From NCBI GenBank assembly GCA_016222805.1, contig JACRQG010000046.1, positions 1 through 64,000 of the forward strand: DNA of 64,000 nt, written 5' to 3'. This stretch comes from Verrucomicrobiota bacterium (GTDB taxonomy: Bacteria; Verrucomicrobiota; Verrucomicrobiia; Opitutales; Opitutaceae). The position numbers were made by a program, and so were the translations under genes. Under the pieces are notes generated by a model that was given only the letters and a program-made list of their open reading frames with translations, searched no databases and was not told where the DNA came from. Below are positions 19,222 to 28,691 of this stretch, piece by piece. The stretch's first letter is position 1. Every line of letters starts with the position of its first letter.

Positions 19222-20770
19222 GCGCCGGCCGCGGGGCGCGCCCGTAAAGGGCCGCGAGGTCGCGGAGATAGGGGGCGGATCCGTCGGCGAGGGTCTGGAG
19301 TTGATCGGCCCGATAGCGCCACGACCAGTTGCCCTGGGCCTGGCCGGGCGTGTTGAAGCGCGCCTCGGAACCGAGGCTGAGCAGATCCTGCAGCGGGAAG
19401 ATGGCCAGGTTGGCGACCGAGGCGTACCCGGCGCGCAGGAAGTCCCAGGGAATCTCGTGGCCGCTGATGCGGAAATAGCGCCGCACGTGGTCGCGGGTGG
19501 CCTCGTCGGTGGCGGCGTACCAGCCCCGCGTGGTATCGTTGTCGTGAGTGCCTGGATACACCACGCAGTTCGCGCGGAGGTTGTGCGGAAGATAGAGATT
19601 GTCCGACCCGCCGCCGAAGGCGAACTGCAGGACGGCCATGCCCGGGAGGCCGGTGGCGTCGCGCAGGGCAATCGTGGCCGGGGTGAGGAGGCCGAGATCC
19701 TCCGCGATCAGCCGCGCGTCGGGCAGGGCGGTCCGAACGGTCCGGAAGAAGTCCACGCCGGGACCGGGCAGCCAGCGACCTGTGCGGGCGGTGGGCGAGC
19801 CGGCGGGGACCGCCCAGTAGGCCTCGAAGCCGCGAAAGTGATCGATCCGGACCACGTCACAGAACTCGAAGCCGGCACGCAGGCGGGCGAGCCACCAGCG
19901 GTAGCCATCGGCCGCATGGGCCGGCCAGTCGTACAGGGGGTTGCCCCAGAGTTGGCCGTCAGCGGAGAAGTAGTCGGGTGGGACACCCGCGACGGCGGTG
20001 GGGCGGAGCGTCCGCCGATCGAGTTGGAAGAAATGGGGCGACGCCCAGACGTCGGCACTGTCGAGCGCCGTGAAAATCGGAATGTCGCCGATGATCTGAA
20101 TCCCGAGTTTGCGGGCGCGGTCGCGCACTGCCTTCCACTGGCCAAAGAAGAGGTACTGCAGGAAGGCGTAGGCCTCGATGTGCGGGGCCAATTCACGCTG
20201 CAGGCCCGACTGGGAAGCCTGACGGTAATCCCGGAGGGGCGCCGGCCAGTCCCACCAAGGGCGGCCCTGATGGTGGTCCTTTAGCGCGGAAAAGTACGCG
20301 TAAGGCTCCAGCCACTCCGCGTGGTGGCGACGAAAGGCGGCAAAATCGCCGTACGGGAGGGGCCGGGACGGGTCTTTGCGCCACGCAGCGTGCGCGGCGA
20401 AGAGCAGCGGGTACTTCCGTTGGTAAATGGCGCCAAAGTCGACCCGGTCGTGCGGCAGAGCCCGGAGTGGGGCCAGTGCGGATTCGGTCAACAAGCCGGC
20501 CGCCACCAGGGGTCCGGGGTAAATCAGGTAGGGAGTCCCGGCAAAGGAGGAAAAGCACTGGTAGGGGGAGTCGCCGAAGCCGGTGGGCCCAAGGGGGCAG
20601 GTTTGCCAGTAGCGGAAGCCGGCGCCGGCGAGAAACTGCAGAAACTTCGTGGCCGACTCGTCGCAGACCCCGATGCCGCCTGCACTCGGCAGGGCGGTCG
20701 GGTGCAGGATGACGCCAGCGGCGCGTTCCTTCAGCCAGTCGAACAACGGCGGCTCGGTCGGTTGCGGCAT
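19196..20770 (-). CDS. malQ: 4-alpha-glucanotransferase (amylomaltase)
   Basis: A cytoplasmic GH77 enzyme of 524 residues that moves malto-oligosaccharide units between glucans in glycogen and maltose metabolism. It has the family opening RAAGVILHPTALPS, then DSPYQCFSSFAGTPYLI, the nucleophile strand VVRIDHFRGFEAYW (Asp), LIAEDLGLLTP (Glu, acid/base) and YPGTHDNDTTRGW. The length is normal. It is convergent with oleB and overlaps it by 26 bases. The C-terminal residues beyond LRDLAALYG form a short basic tail. Confidence 0.95.
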   Translation of the reverse strand: MPQPTEPPLFDWLKERAAGVILHPTALPSAGGIGVCDESATKFLQFLAGAGFRYWQTCPLGPTGFGDSPYQCFSSFAGTPYLIYPGPLVAAGLLTESALAPLRALPHDRVDFGAIYQRKYPLLFAAHAAWRKDPSRPLPYGDFAAFRRHHAEWLEPYAYFSALKDHHQGRPWWDWPAPLRDYRQASQSGLQRELAPHIEAYAFLQYLFFGQWKAVRDRARKLGIQIIGDIPIFTALDSADVWASPHFFQLDRRTLRPTAVAGVPPDYFSADGQLWGNPLYDWPAHAADGYRWWLARLRAGFEFCDVVRIDHFRGFEAYWAVPAGSPTARTGRWLPGPGVDFFRTVRTALPDARLIAEDLGLLTPATIALRDATGLPGMAVLQFAFGGGSDNLYLPHNLRANCVVYPGTHDNDTTRGWYAATDEATRDHVRRYFRISGHEIPWDFLRAGYASVANLAIFPLQDLLSLGSEARFNTPGQAQGNWSWRYRADQLQTLADGSAPYLRDLAALYGRAPRPALKPAAETR

Positions 20771-20882
20771 GGAATGGGAGGGGAGCTCGAACGCGCAGTG
20801 CCAGCGAGGGCGTGGGGACAGAGATGCAAACAGCTACTGAGCCGCCGCTTCTCTACTTAACATAATATTCATTGTGCTGGCG

Positions 20883-22166
20883 TTAGCGGGCCGGACCCCA
20901 ATGCCGCGTGAACGGGAAATAAACCAGAATCGGCCGGCCAACGACGTCCCGAGCCGGCACCGTGCCCCAATAACGGCCATCGAGGCTGTTCGCGGAATTG
21001 TCTCCCAACGCGAAATACTCCCGCGGTTTGATCGCCAGACTCTTCCCCGCGGCCAAGTGACCTTCGTGCCGGTAGCCGACGTAATTTCCGTCCTGCTTCG
21101 CGTTCTTTTCAAATGCCGACGCTCCCGTGATCGGCGCGCCGTTCCGGTAAAGCGCATAATCCCGGATCTCCAGCTTATCCCCGGGCACCCCCACCAGCCG
21201 CTTGATGTAATACTGGTCCCCGTAAACGCGCGCGATCCCATCGATGTTGCCCGTGCGAAACACAAACCCGCTTCCGACGCTCGGCGGGATGAAATGGTAG
21301 CTCACCCGCTCCACGAACAACTGGTCGCCGGTCAGGATGTCGAACGCCATCACCCGCGCCCCCTTTTCCACGCGTTTTCCCGTGCGCAGGAAGCGCACCC
21401 TCCCGCCATCCGCCGCCGGAGCGTCCGGTTGCCGCGCCAGAACCTTGCCCAGATCGACACCCCCGGGTTCGCGCGAAGGCGTCTGGTTCGGGAAGAAGCA
21501 GTCGCGCACCGCCCATTCGAAATCGAAGTCCTGCGGCACCGTAATCGTGACCGGCCGATCCCCGACATAGAGCGCGTACTCCTTCATCGTGGCCGGGAAC
21601 ACCAGCCAGTTGCGTCCCGGTACCTCCCGGTAAGGAATCGTCACCCGCGGACCGTAACCGCTCACGGGAATCAGCACCTCGCCCGCCGCCGGGGCGTCCA
21701 TTCGCTTGGGTTGCGCCCCAAAGGCCACGAAACGGACTGCCTTCATCACCAGTCCCGGCTCGTCCGCCGGAGTCTGGAATGCCTGCGGGGTCATGCCGTT
21801 GTAGGTCGGCCACATCGAGTTCGTCGGAATCTTGAAGGGCTGCAGAAAGTACGTCCGGATCCCGAGGATCACGATCGCCGCCACCAGAAAGAACTCCACG
21901 TTCTCCACCAGCGCCGACTTCGGATAAATCGCCCCGCCGGTGCGCTGCAGCACATCCTCCAGGCGCTCGATCCCGAGCTTCAGCTTCTCCGCCGCGGCGC
22001 GTTCCCGCAGCTGCGCCCGCAGGCTGTCGCGCTGGGCGCACAACTCCCCCACCAGCGCCGCGCTCAGGACGTCCCGACGGTAGTGGAAGACCTTGTCCGC
22101 GAGCTCGAGCCAGTTGCCCGCATTCTCGCGCATTTTCTTTTCCGGGGACGCAAGGAAACTGAACAT
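20883..22166 (-). CDS. lepB: Signal peptidase I
   Basis: A membrane-bound serine protease that removes signal peptides from exported proteins. It has 427 residues from the ATG at 22166. A transmembrane segment (VEFFLVAAIVILGIRTYFL) precedes the box with the nucleophile Ser, IPTNSMWPTY. The catalytic Lys is in QYYIKRLVGVPGD and the C-terminal box ALGDNSANSLDGRYWG is complete. About 150 extra residues sit between the Ser and Lys boxes, making it larger than typical LepB, as is common in this phylum. It lies 22 bases downstream of lepA, a classic pairing. Confidence 0.95.
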   Translation of the reverse strand: MFSFLASPEKKMRENAGNWLELADKVFHYRRDVLSAALVGELCAQRDSLRAQLRERAAAEKLKLGIERLEDVLQRTGGAIYPKSALVENVEFFLVAAIVILGIRTYFLQPFKIPTNSMWPTYNGMTPQAFQTPADEPGLVMKAVRFVAFGAQPKRMDAPAAGEVLIPVSGYGPRVTIPYREVPGRNWLVFPATMKEYALYVGDRPVTITVPQDFDFEWAVRDCFFPNQTPSREPGGVDLGKVLARQPDAPAADGGRVRFLRTGKRVEKGARVMAFDILTGDQLFVERVSYHFIPPSVGSGFVFRTGNIDGIARVYGDQYYIKRLVGVPGDKLEIRDYALYRNGAPITGASAFEKNAKQDGNYVGYRHEGHLAAGKSLAIKPREYFALGDNSANSLDGRYWGTVPARDVVGRPILVYFPFTRHWGPAR

Positions 22167-22188
22167 GGTGGACCGTGGGGAGGGAAAA

Positions 22189-23985
22189 TCAGTTGTTCTG
22201 CAGCACCTTGATGAAGGCATCCGGTGGGATGGAAACCTTGCCGATAAGTTTCATCTTCTTTTTTCCCTCCTTCTGCTTTTCCAGCAGCTTCCGCTTGCGC
22301 GTAATGTCGCCGCCGTAGCACTTCGCGGTGACGTCCTTCCGCATCTCGCGCACGTTGTCGCGGGCGATGATCTTGCCGCCGATCGCGGCCTGGATCGCGA
22401 CCTTGAACATCTGCGGCGGGATGATCTCGGCGAGCTTCTCGCACAGTTCCCGCCCCTTGCCCTCGGCCTTCTCGCGGTGCACGATCGTGGCAAAGGCGTC
22501 CACCGGGTCGCCGTTGATCAGGATCTCCATCTTCACCAGGTCCGCGGTCCGGTACGCGCCGAGCTCGTAATCCATCGAGCCGTAGCCGTGGGTGATGCTC
22601 TTCAGCCGGTCGTTGAAATCCACGAGGATCTCGTTGAGCGGGAGTGTGCACTTCAGCATCACCCGGTTCATGTCGAGGGTGTCCGTGTGGTCGCAGCTGC
22701 CGCGCTTCTCCATGATCAGCGCCAGGATGTCCCCCATCCCGTCGTTCGGGATGATGATCGACGCGGTGATGGTCGGCTCGCGAATCTCCAGGATCGTGCC
22801 GGGATCCGGCAGGTTGATCGGATTGTCCACCTCCGCCATCGCCCCGCCGTGGCTGACCACCTGATACACGACGCTGGGATACGTGGAGATGATCTCCACG
22901 TCGTGTTCCCGCCGGATCCGCTCCTGGATGATCTCCATGTGGAGCAGCCCGAGGAACCCGCAGCGGAAGCCGAAGCCCAGGGCCACCGAGCTTTCCGAGG
23001 CGTAGACAAACGCCGAGTCGTTCAGTCGCAGTCGGCCCAGTGCGGACTTCAGTTTCTCGTAATCGGCGCTGTCCAGCGGATACAGCCCGCAAAACACCAT
23101 CGGCCGCACTTCCTTGTACCCGGGCAACATGTCCGCCGCCGGTTTGTTCGCGATGGTAATCGTATCCCCGATCTTGATATCCGCCGTGCTCTTGATGTTG
23201 GAGACCACGTAGCCGACGTCCCCGGCGCGGAGCACGTCGACCTTCTCCATCTTTGGCGTGAAGACCCCGACCTCCTTGACCTCGGACTTCACCCCGTTGC
23301 TCATCAGCAGCAACTGCTCCCCGGCGCGGATGCTCCCGGAGAACACCCGGCCGTAGGAAATCACGCCGCGGTACGAATCATAGAGCGAGTCGAAGACCAG
23401 CAACCGCGTCTGCGGGTACTCCGTCCACCGCGGCGGCGGCACGCGGGAGACCACCGCCTCGAGGATCTCCTCGATGCCGATCCCGGCCTTGCCGCTCGCC
23501 AGAATCGCCTCCTCGGAGGGAATCATCAGGATGTCCTCAAGCTGCTTGAGGCAGAGCTCGAGGTTGGCGCTGGGCAGGTCGATCTTGTTGATCACCGGCA
23601 CGACCCGCAGCTTCTGACCGAACGCCAGGTGCGCGTTGGCCACCGTCTGGGCCTCGACTCCCTGCGCCGCGTCGATCAACAGCACCGCTCCCTCGCAGGC
23701 CGCGAGGCTGCGCGACACCTCGTACGAGAAGTCCACGTGGCCCGGCGTATCCATCAGGTTCAGCTTGTAGACCTGGCCGTCCTTCGCGTGGTAATTCATC
23801 GTCACCGGGTGCGACTTGATCGTGATGCCCCGCTCCTTTTCGAGGTCCATCGCATCCAGGTGCTGATCGGTCATCACCCGCTGCTCGACGGTGTTGGTGT
23901 ATTCCAGCAACCGGTCGGACAGGGTCGTCTTCCCATGGTCGACGTGGGCGATGATGCAGAAATTGCGGGTGAAGCGGGCGGACAT
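22189..23985 (-). CDS. lepA: Elongation factor 4 (back-translocating GTPase LepA)
   Basis: A ribosome-associated GTPase of 598 residues, normal length. P-loop region IIAHVDHGKTTLSDRLLEY, switch II DTPGHVDFSYEVSRSL and the NKID-type specificity motif (VPVINKIDLPSAN) are all visible. The LepA-specific C-terminal domain ends KVSIPPDAFIKVLQNN. ATG 23985 follows the fabD stop at 23989 by three bases. It is part of the minus-strand run pilT, proline-rich protein, fabD, lepA, lepB. Confidence 0.97.
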   Translation of the reverse strand: MSARFTRNFCIIAHVDHGKTTLSDRLLEYTNTVEQRVMTDQHLDAMDLEKERGITIKSHPVTMNYHAKDGQVYKLNLMDTPGHVDFSYEVSRSLAACEGAVLLIDAAQGVEAQTVANAHLAFGQKLRVVPVINKIDLPSANLELCLKQLEDILMIPSEEAILASGKAGIGIEEILEAVVSRVPPPRWTEYPQTRLLVFDSLYDSYRGVISYGRVFSGSIRAGEQLLLMSNGVKSEVKEVGVFTPKMEKVDVLRAGDVGYVVSNIKSTADIKIGDTITIANKPAADMLPGYKEVRPMVFCGLYPLDSADYEKLKSALGRLRLNDSAFVYASESSVALGFGFRCGFLGLLHMEIIQERIRREHDVEIISTYPSVVYQVVSHGGAMAEVDNPINLPDPGTILEIREPTITASIIIPNDGMGDILALIMEKRGSCDHTDTLDMNRVMLKCTLPLNEILVDFNDRLKSITHGYGSMDYELGAYRTADLVKMEILINGDPVDAFATIVHREKAEGKGRELCEKLAEIIPPQMFKVAIQAAIGGKIIARDNVREMRKDVTAKCYGGDITRKRKLLEKQKEGKKKMKLIGKVSIPPDAFIKVLQNN

Positions 23986-23988
23986 CGT

Positions 23989-24900
23989 TCAGGCGGTCAC
24001 GTCGGAGTATTCGGCGAAAGACTTCACGACCCAGGATTTGTCGGTCCGGCGGGCCAGGCCGCTCAGCACCCCACCCGGCCCCAGTTCCCAGAATTCCGTG
24101 GCGCCGGCGGCCACGGCGGCGCGCATGCAGTCCTCCCACAGGACCGAGGAGACGACTTGCCGGACCAGGGCTTCCTTGATCGCGGCGGGATCCTGGATGG
24201 CTTGTCCCGTGGTGTTGGTAAAGACGGTGTACTGCGGCGGCGCGAAGGTGAGCGGAGCAAGGAAGGCCGCGAATGCCGCGCGGGCGGGTTCCATGAGGCG
24301 GGAATGATAGGCCCCGGCGACGTTGAGCGGCATCACCTTCTTCATGCCGCGATCCTTGGCCGCCGCCACCGCCGCCGCGACCTTGCTGCGCTCGCCGGAC
24401 ACGATGATCTGGCCGGGGGCGTTGAAATTGGCGGCCTCGATCTCGAAATCGCGGCAGAGTTCGTAAACCTTGGCGCGCTCCTCGCCGATGATCGCGGCCA
24501 TGCTCCCGGTGGATTGTTCGCAGGCCAGTTGCATCAGGCGCCCACGCTCCGCGACAATTCGCAGTCCGGTGGCGAAATCGAAGACCCCGGCGGCACAGAG
24601 GGCGGTGAGTTCACCCAGGCTCAGTCCGAGACCAAGGCGCGGCTCGGCCGTGGGCAGGCGGTTCCGCTCCCGCAGGGCCGCCAGCATGGCAAGGCCATGC
24701 ACGAACAACGCGGGCTGGCAGACCCTGGTCTGGGTGAGTTCGGCCTCCGGCCCCTCCGCGCAGATCCGCCGCAGGTCCCAGCCGAGCACTTGGTTGGCCT
24801 GCTCGTAAAGAGCGCGCGCCGCGACCGAGTTCTCGATGAGCGAGACGCCCATGCCCACCTTCTGGGCTCCCTGTCCTGCAAATAGAAGTGCCAGCGCCAT
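23989..24900 (-). CDS. fabD: Malonyl-CoA:ACP transacylase
   Basis: Loads malonyl groups from CoA onto ACP for fatty-acid synthesis. It has 303 residues from the ATG at 24900, giving the standard start ALLFAGQGAQKVGMG. The nucleophile Ser is in GLSLGELTAL, where GHS is replaced by GLS. The catalytic His is in NVAGAYHSRLMEP. The long upstream extension to 25380 is not homologous and was dropped. It may serve both housekeeping synthesis and the lipid cluster about 5 kb away, which lacks its own transacylase; that is inference. Confidence 0.94.
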   Translation of the reverse strand: MALALLFAGQGAQKVGMGVSLIENSVAARALYEQANQVLGWDLRRICAEGPEAELTQTRVCQPALFVHGLAMLAALRERNRLPTAEPRLGLGLSLGELTALCAAGVFDFATGLRIVAERGRLMQLACEQSTGSMAAIIGEERAKVYELCRDFEIEAANFNAPGQIIVSGERSKVAAAVAAAKDRGMKKVMPLNVAGAYHSRLMEPARAAFAAFLAPLTFAPPQYTVFTNTTGQAIQDPAAIKEALVRQVVSSVLWEDCMRAAVAAGATEFWELGPGGVLSGLARRTDKSWVVKSFAEYSDVTA

Positions 24901-24947
24901 GATTGAAAACGGGCGACACAAGCGCCCGGTCAGTCGGAATCCAAGCC

Positions 24948-25883
24948 CTAAAAACGCTTCAGTTGCTTGAAGTAGCGTTCGTCGTTGTTGGGACGCACAA
25001 AATCGGGGGTGCGGGTGCGCGCCGGCGGCGGCGCAATCGACTCCGGCGGGGGTTGAATCGCCGCCGGAGTGCCGGCGGGGACAGGCGGCAGTTGCAGTGG
25101 TTTGGCCGCCACCGGGGCCGCGGCAGGCACGCCGGGCATCCCAAGGGCGTCCAGAAAGGGATTGGCCCGCACCTCTGGAGCGATCCCACCACGGGGGGAA
25201 AGTCCGGTTGGACGGGTTCTGGGCTGGAGGTCCACGAGGCTCGGGACCGGCGACGGCCCTCCACTCCCGGCCGCGTACGCGATCGGGCGCTCCCCCGGCA
25301 AAGGCCCCCGGCCGAACTCGGAGGCACGCCCCGACTCCAGGGCTGGCTTGAGGAGGACGTAATCCTGCGGGCTCATCCACTGGCCCAAGTACTGGCTAAA
25401 CGGATTGGCCGGCGCTGGAGGCGGCGTTTCTGCGTCGCGGCCACCTCCTGCACGAGAGCCCGGGGACGTCTCCCGGTCGCTCGACCGGTTGCCCGCGAAA
25501 GAGGTCGCAGTCTCCCTTGCCGACTTGGGTCTCGCTTCCGCCTGCATGGCGTCGACGAGCCAGTTGGAGGAGCGTCGAACAGCATCAGTGCTGCGCGCGG
25601 GCGCTGTCGGCGCACTGGCGCCAGCGCCAGGCCCCGTGGACAGGCCAGGAAGCTCGAGACGAGCCGTTCCGGCTGCCGGGACGCTCCGAAGATCCCGCAT
25701 CGCCTTCACGGAGTCGAAGTCCTTCTTGGCGCCGTCGAGAGACGCGGAGTGGGCCTCCGGTGGACGAATCGTTTCCTTCGGGGCCGGGGCTTCCTCCTTC
25801 GGCGGCTCGCCGGCCACGAGTACCCCGGCCGCGACCAGCAGTCCGGCCACGCGCAGGGGCGACACTGGACGCCCTGCCCTCAC
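24948..25883 (-). CDS. Exported proline/alanine-rich protein of unknown function
   Basis: A 311-residue protein beginning at a GTG whose last bases overlap the pilT stop (GTGA). The first 25 residues (VSPLRVAGLLVAAGVLVAG) look like a signal peptide or anchor. The rest is low-complexity, rich in Pro, Ala, Ser and Arg, with short recurring pieces such as NPFSQYLGQW and NPFLDALGMPG. It ends YFKQLKRF. No known domain is recognised. Coupling to pilT suggests an accessory role in type IV pili or envelope assembly, but only context supports this. Confidence 0.65.
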   Translation of the reverse strand: MRAGRPVSPLRVAGLLVAAGVLVAGEPPKEEAPAPKETIRPPEAHSASLDGAKKDFDSVKAMRDLRSVPAAGTARLELPGLSTGPGAGASAPTAPARSTDAVRRSSNWLVDAMQAEARPKSARETATSFAGNRSSDRETSPGSRAGGGRDAETPPPAPANPFSQYLGQWMSPQDYVLLKPALESGRASEFGRGPLPGERPIAYAAGSGGPSPVPSLVDLQPRTRPTGLSPRGGIAPEVRANPFLDALGMPGVPAAAPVAAKPLQLPPVPAGTPAAIQPPPESIAPPPARTRTPDFVRPNNDERYFKQLKRF

Positions 25884-26995
25884 GCCTTGATGAAGATGCC
25901 TTTCATGTTCATCTCGAGCTGCTGCGGGTTCGGCGAGAACTTCTTCGCGTCGTCCTTGCTGATCTTCCCGGCCTTCCAAAGGCGATAGAGATCGCGGTTG
26001 AAAGAGAAGTTCGAGGAGTCCGTCGTGCTCTCGAGCAGCGACTGAATCTTTTCGTTTTGCCCCTCGAGAATCAGATTCCGCACGGTGGCGTCGGCATAGA
26101 GGATCTCGTTGGCGGGGACCCGACCGTTGCCCTCCGCGTTGGGAATGAGCTTCTGGCAAATGAAGCCGCGCAAGGAACCCGCGATGGCCCGCCGGGCCTG
26201 GACGACCTCCTCGGCAGGAAAGAACTCGAAGAGACGGGTCAGGGATTGTGCCACCGTCGCGGCGTGCATCGTCGAAAGCACGAGATGGCCGGTCTCCGCG
26301 GCGGAGATCGCAGTTTCGAAGGTCTCCCGGTCGCGCATTTCGCCGACGAGGATGATGTCGGGATTCTGGCGCAGCACGGCCTTGATCGCCAAGCCGAAGC
26401 TGGGCACGTCGAGGCCGATCTCGCGTTGCTGGAAGAGCGACTTCTCGTCCTGAAAGGTATACTCGATCGGGTCTTCGATCGTGACAATGTGCTTGTCGAG
26501 ATTCAGGTTTATCCAGTTCAGCATCGCCGCCATCGTCGAGCTCTTGCCGGAACCGGTCGCACCGCACACGAGCAGGATTCCGTCCTTGGACTGGCAAAGA
26601 CGCAGCAGCGACTGCTCGGTGCCGCCGGACAGGCCCAGCTGATCAAACGTGGGCACTGTGCTCTTGATGTGGCGCAGGACGATGCTCACGAGGCCGCGCT
26701 GGTGAAAGGCGTTCACCCGGAAGCGCCCCACCCCGTCGGCGGAATACGCGAAGTCGACCTGGCCCTCGTCCTCCCAGCGTTGCCGGAATACCTTGGGAAC
26801 ATGCTCGACCACAAAGGCCTCCGCCTCGGGGCACGTGATCGGATCCATGTCCACCGGCTTGAGCTTTCCGGCCAGCCGGACGTAGCCAGGCTTGTTCGAC
26901 TTGATAATCACGTCGCTCACCCCGCTGTCGACGGCGAGCTTCAACAGGTCGTTGATGATTTCCGTGTGGGGAGTCAGCGCGGTGGGATCGGCCAT
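25880..26995 (-). CDS. pilT: Twitching-motility type ATPase PilT
   Basis: A hexameric secretion-type ATPase that retracts type IV pili. It has 371 residues from ATG 26995. Walker A is GATGSGKSSTMAAML, the Asp box reads TIEDPIEY, Walker B is LRQNPDIILVGEMRDRET and the His box is AAETGHLVLSTMHA. The N-terminal PAS-like domain (IIKSNKPGYVRLAGKL) is present. The C-terminus lacks the usual AIRNLIRE-type tail order (VRNLILEG is seen). Other pilus genes are not in the window. The proline-rich gene downstream overlaps its stop. Confidence 0.92.
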   Translation of the reverse strand: MADPTALTPHTEIINDLLKLAVDSGVSDVIIKSNKPGYVRLAGKLKPVDMDPITCPEAEAFVVEHVPKVFRQRWEDEGQVDFAYSADGVGRFRVNAFHQRGLVSIVLRHIKSTVPTFDQLGLSGGTEQSLLRLCQSKDGILLVCGATGSGKSSTMAAMLNWINLNLDKHIVTIEDPIEYTFQDEKSLFQQREIGLDVPSFGLAIKAVLRQNPDIILVGEMRDRETFETAISAAETGHLVLSTMHAATVAQSLTRLFEFFPAEEVVQARRAIAGSLRGFICQKLIPNAEGNGRVPANEILYADATVRNLILEGQNEKIQSLLESTTDSSNFSFNRDLYRLWKAGKISKDDAKKFSPNPQQLEMNMKGIFIKA

Positions 26996-27066
26996 GGGGA
27001 AAAAATGACGTTGCCGATGACCTATTTCACCGTGCTTTCTACCGCAAGGTTTCATTGCCCGCACTC

Positions 27067-27951
27067 ATGCATCTTCGCCCTCTCACTGGCACCATCACCG
27101 CGCTCGTTACGCCCTTCCAGCAGGGCAAGGTTTCCTACCCGGACCTGAAGCGGCTGGTGGCGTATCAGATCAAGGGCGGCGTCGATGGCCTGGTGCCGGT
27201 CGGAACCACCGGCGAGTCGCCGACCCTCGACTACGAAGAGCACATGGACGTGATCCGGTTTGTAATCGCCGAGGCGCGCGGGCGGGTGCCGGTCATTGCC
27301 GGCACGGGTTCGAATTCCACGCACGAAGCGATCGAACTGACGCGCCTTTCCCACGAGGCCGGGGCTGATGCCATGCTGGTCGTTGCGCCGTACTACAACA
27401 AGCCAAGCCAGGAAGGGCTCTTTCGGCATTTCTGCGCCCTCGCCGAAACGACCGACAAGCCGATCGTGCTGTATTCAATCCCGGGTCGGTGCGGAATTGA
27501 AATCAGCGTCGACGTCGTGGCCCGGCTGCGGGCGCGCTACCGCCATGTGGCCTGGGTCAAGGAAGCCGGCGGCAGCGTCGATCGGGTCGACCAGCTCAAG
27601 CAGGCGTTGGGTCGGGACATTACGGTGCTGAGCGGGGACGACTCCCTCACCCTGCCCTTCATGGCCGTCGGTGCGGAGGGAGTGATCAGTGTCGCCTCCA
27701 ATCTCCAGGTCCGTGCCATCGCGCGCATGGTGCGTCTGGCCCTTGCCGGCGACTATGGAAGGGCCCGGCAGATCCACCGCCGACTCTATCCCCTGTTCAA
27801 GGGTCTCTTCGTGGAGCCGAATCCCGTGCCGATCAAATACGCGTTGAAGAGGGCCGGCATCATTTCCTCCGAGGCGGTGCGGTCGCCCCTGTGCGAACTT
27901 TCGGAAGCGAACAGGCGCGCGCTGGAAACCCTCCTGTCCAGCCTCGCATGA
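27067..27951 (+). CDS. dapA: 4-hydroxy-tetrahydrodipicolinate synthase
   Basis: First committed step of the diaminopimelate/lysine route, joining pyruvate and aspartate semialdehyde. It has 294 residues. GTTGESPTL and VVAPYYNKPSQEG are the conserved loops, the Schiff-base Lys is in AWVKEAGG and the catalytic Tyr in APYYNKP. YSIPGRCGIEIS replaces the more usual YNVPGRTG. ATG 27067 gives the typical short N-terminus; a TTG at 27055 is possible. The stop overlaps dapB (ATGA). Confidence 0.95.
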   Translation: MHLRPLTGTITALVTPFQQGKVSYPDLKRLVAYQIKGGVDGLVPVGTTGESPTLDYEEHMDVIRFVIAEARGRVPVIAGTGSNSTHEAIELTRLSHEAGADAMLVVAPYYNKPSQEGLFRHFCALAETTDKPIVLYSIPGRCGIEISVDVVARLRARYRHVAWVKEAGGSVDRVDQLKQALGRDITVLSGDDSLTLPFMAVGAEGVISVASNLQVRAIARMVRLALAGDYGRARQIHRRLYPLFKGLFVEPNPVPIKYALKRAGIISSEAVRSPLCELSEANRRALETLLSSLA

Positions 27952-28688
27952 AGCCCCCGCTCCTCTCGGTGCTCGTCAACGGCTCCAAGGGCCGGATGGG
28001 GCACGCCGTCATCGAGGCCGCGACCGCCGCGGGTGTCACCGTCGGTGCGGCCGTTGACGTCGGCGACGATCTGCGGCGCGCCATGACGAGCTGCGATGTC
28101 ATCATCGACTTCAGCTCCCATGCCGCCACCCGCGCCCTTCTGGAGACAGCTGTCGCCCTGCGAAAGCCGGTCGTGATCGGGACGACTGGGCACAGCGCCG
28201 CGGCCAAATCCGAACTGCGACCACTGGCTGCCCAAGTACCCTGCGTCTGGGCCGGCAACTTCTCCATCGGTGTGAACCTCCTCTTTGCGCTGACCCGGAG
28301 AGCGGCCGCGGTCCTCGATGACAGTTACGATGTCGAGGTGGTCGAGATGCACCACCGCTTCAAGAAGGACGCTCCCAGCGGAACCGCGGCGCGCCTGCTC
28401 GAGATCATCCTCGCGGAGCGGAAACTCGCCGCCGATGCCCTGCGCCATGGGCGTCAGGGAATCACGGGAGAGCGGTCCCGTTCCGAAGTGGGTGTCCACG
28501 CGCTGCGCGGCGGCGACGTGGTCGGCGACCACACGGTGCTCTTCGCGGCCCTCGGCGAACGGCTGGAACTCACCCACAAGGCCTCCGACCGGGGAATCTT
28601 CGCCCGCGGCGCCGTGCGGGCGGCCCAGTGGGTCGTGAGCCGACCGCCGGGAGTGTACGATATGCAGGATGTCCTCGGCCTGACCTGA
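27948..28688 (+). CDS. dapB: 4-hydroxy-tetrahydrodipicolinate reductase
   Basis: Next enzyme of the diaminopimelate pathway, reducing the DapA product with NAD(P)H. It has 246 residues. VLVNGSKGRMGHAV is the nucleotide loop, FSSHAATRAL and GTTGHS are conserved, and the active-site segment MHHRFKKDAPSGTA carries the catalytic His and Lys. It overlaps dapA by 4 bases and is 3 bases from ruvA, so dapA-dapB-ruvA form one operon. Confidence 0.95.
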   Translation: MKPPLLSVLVNGSKGRMGHAVIEAATAAGVTVGAAVDVGDDLRRAMTSCDVIIDFSSHAATRALLETAVALRKPVVIGTTGHSAAAKSELRPLAAQVPCVWAGNFSIGVNLLFALTRRAAAVLDDSYDVEVVEMHHRFKKDAPSGTAARLLEIILAERKLAADALRHGRQGITGERSRSEVGVHALRGGDVVGDHTVLFAALGERLELTHKASDRGIFARGAVRAAQWVVSRPPGVYDMQDVLGLT

Positions 28689-28691
28689 GTG

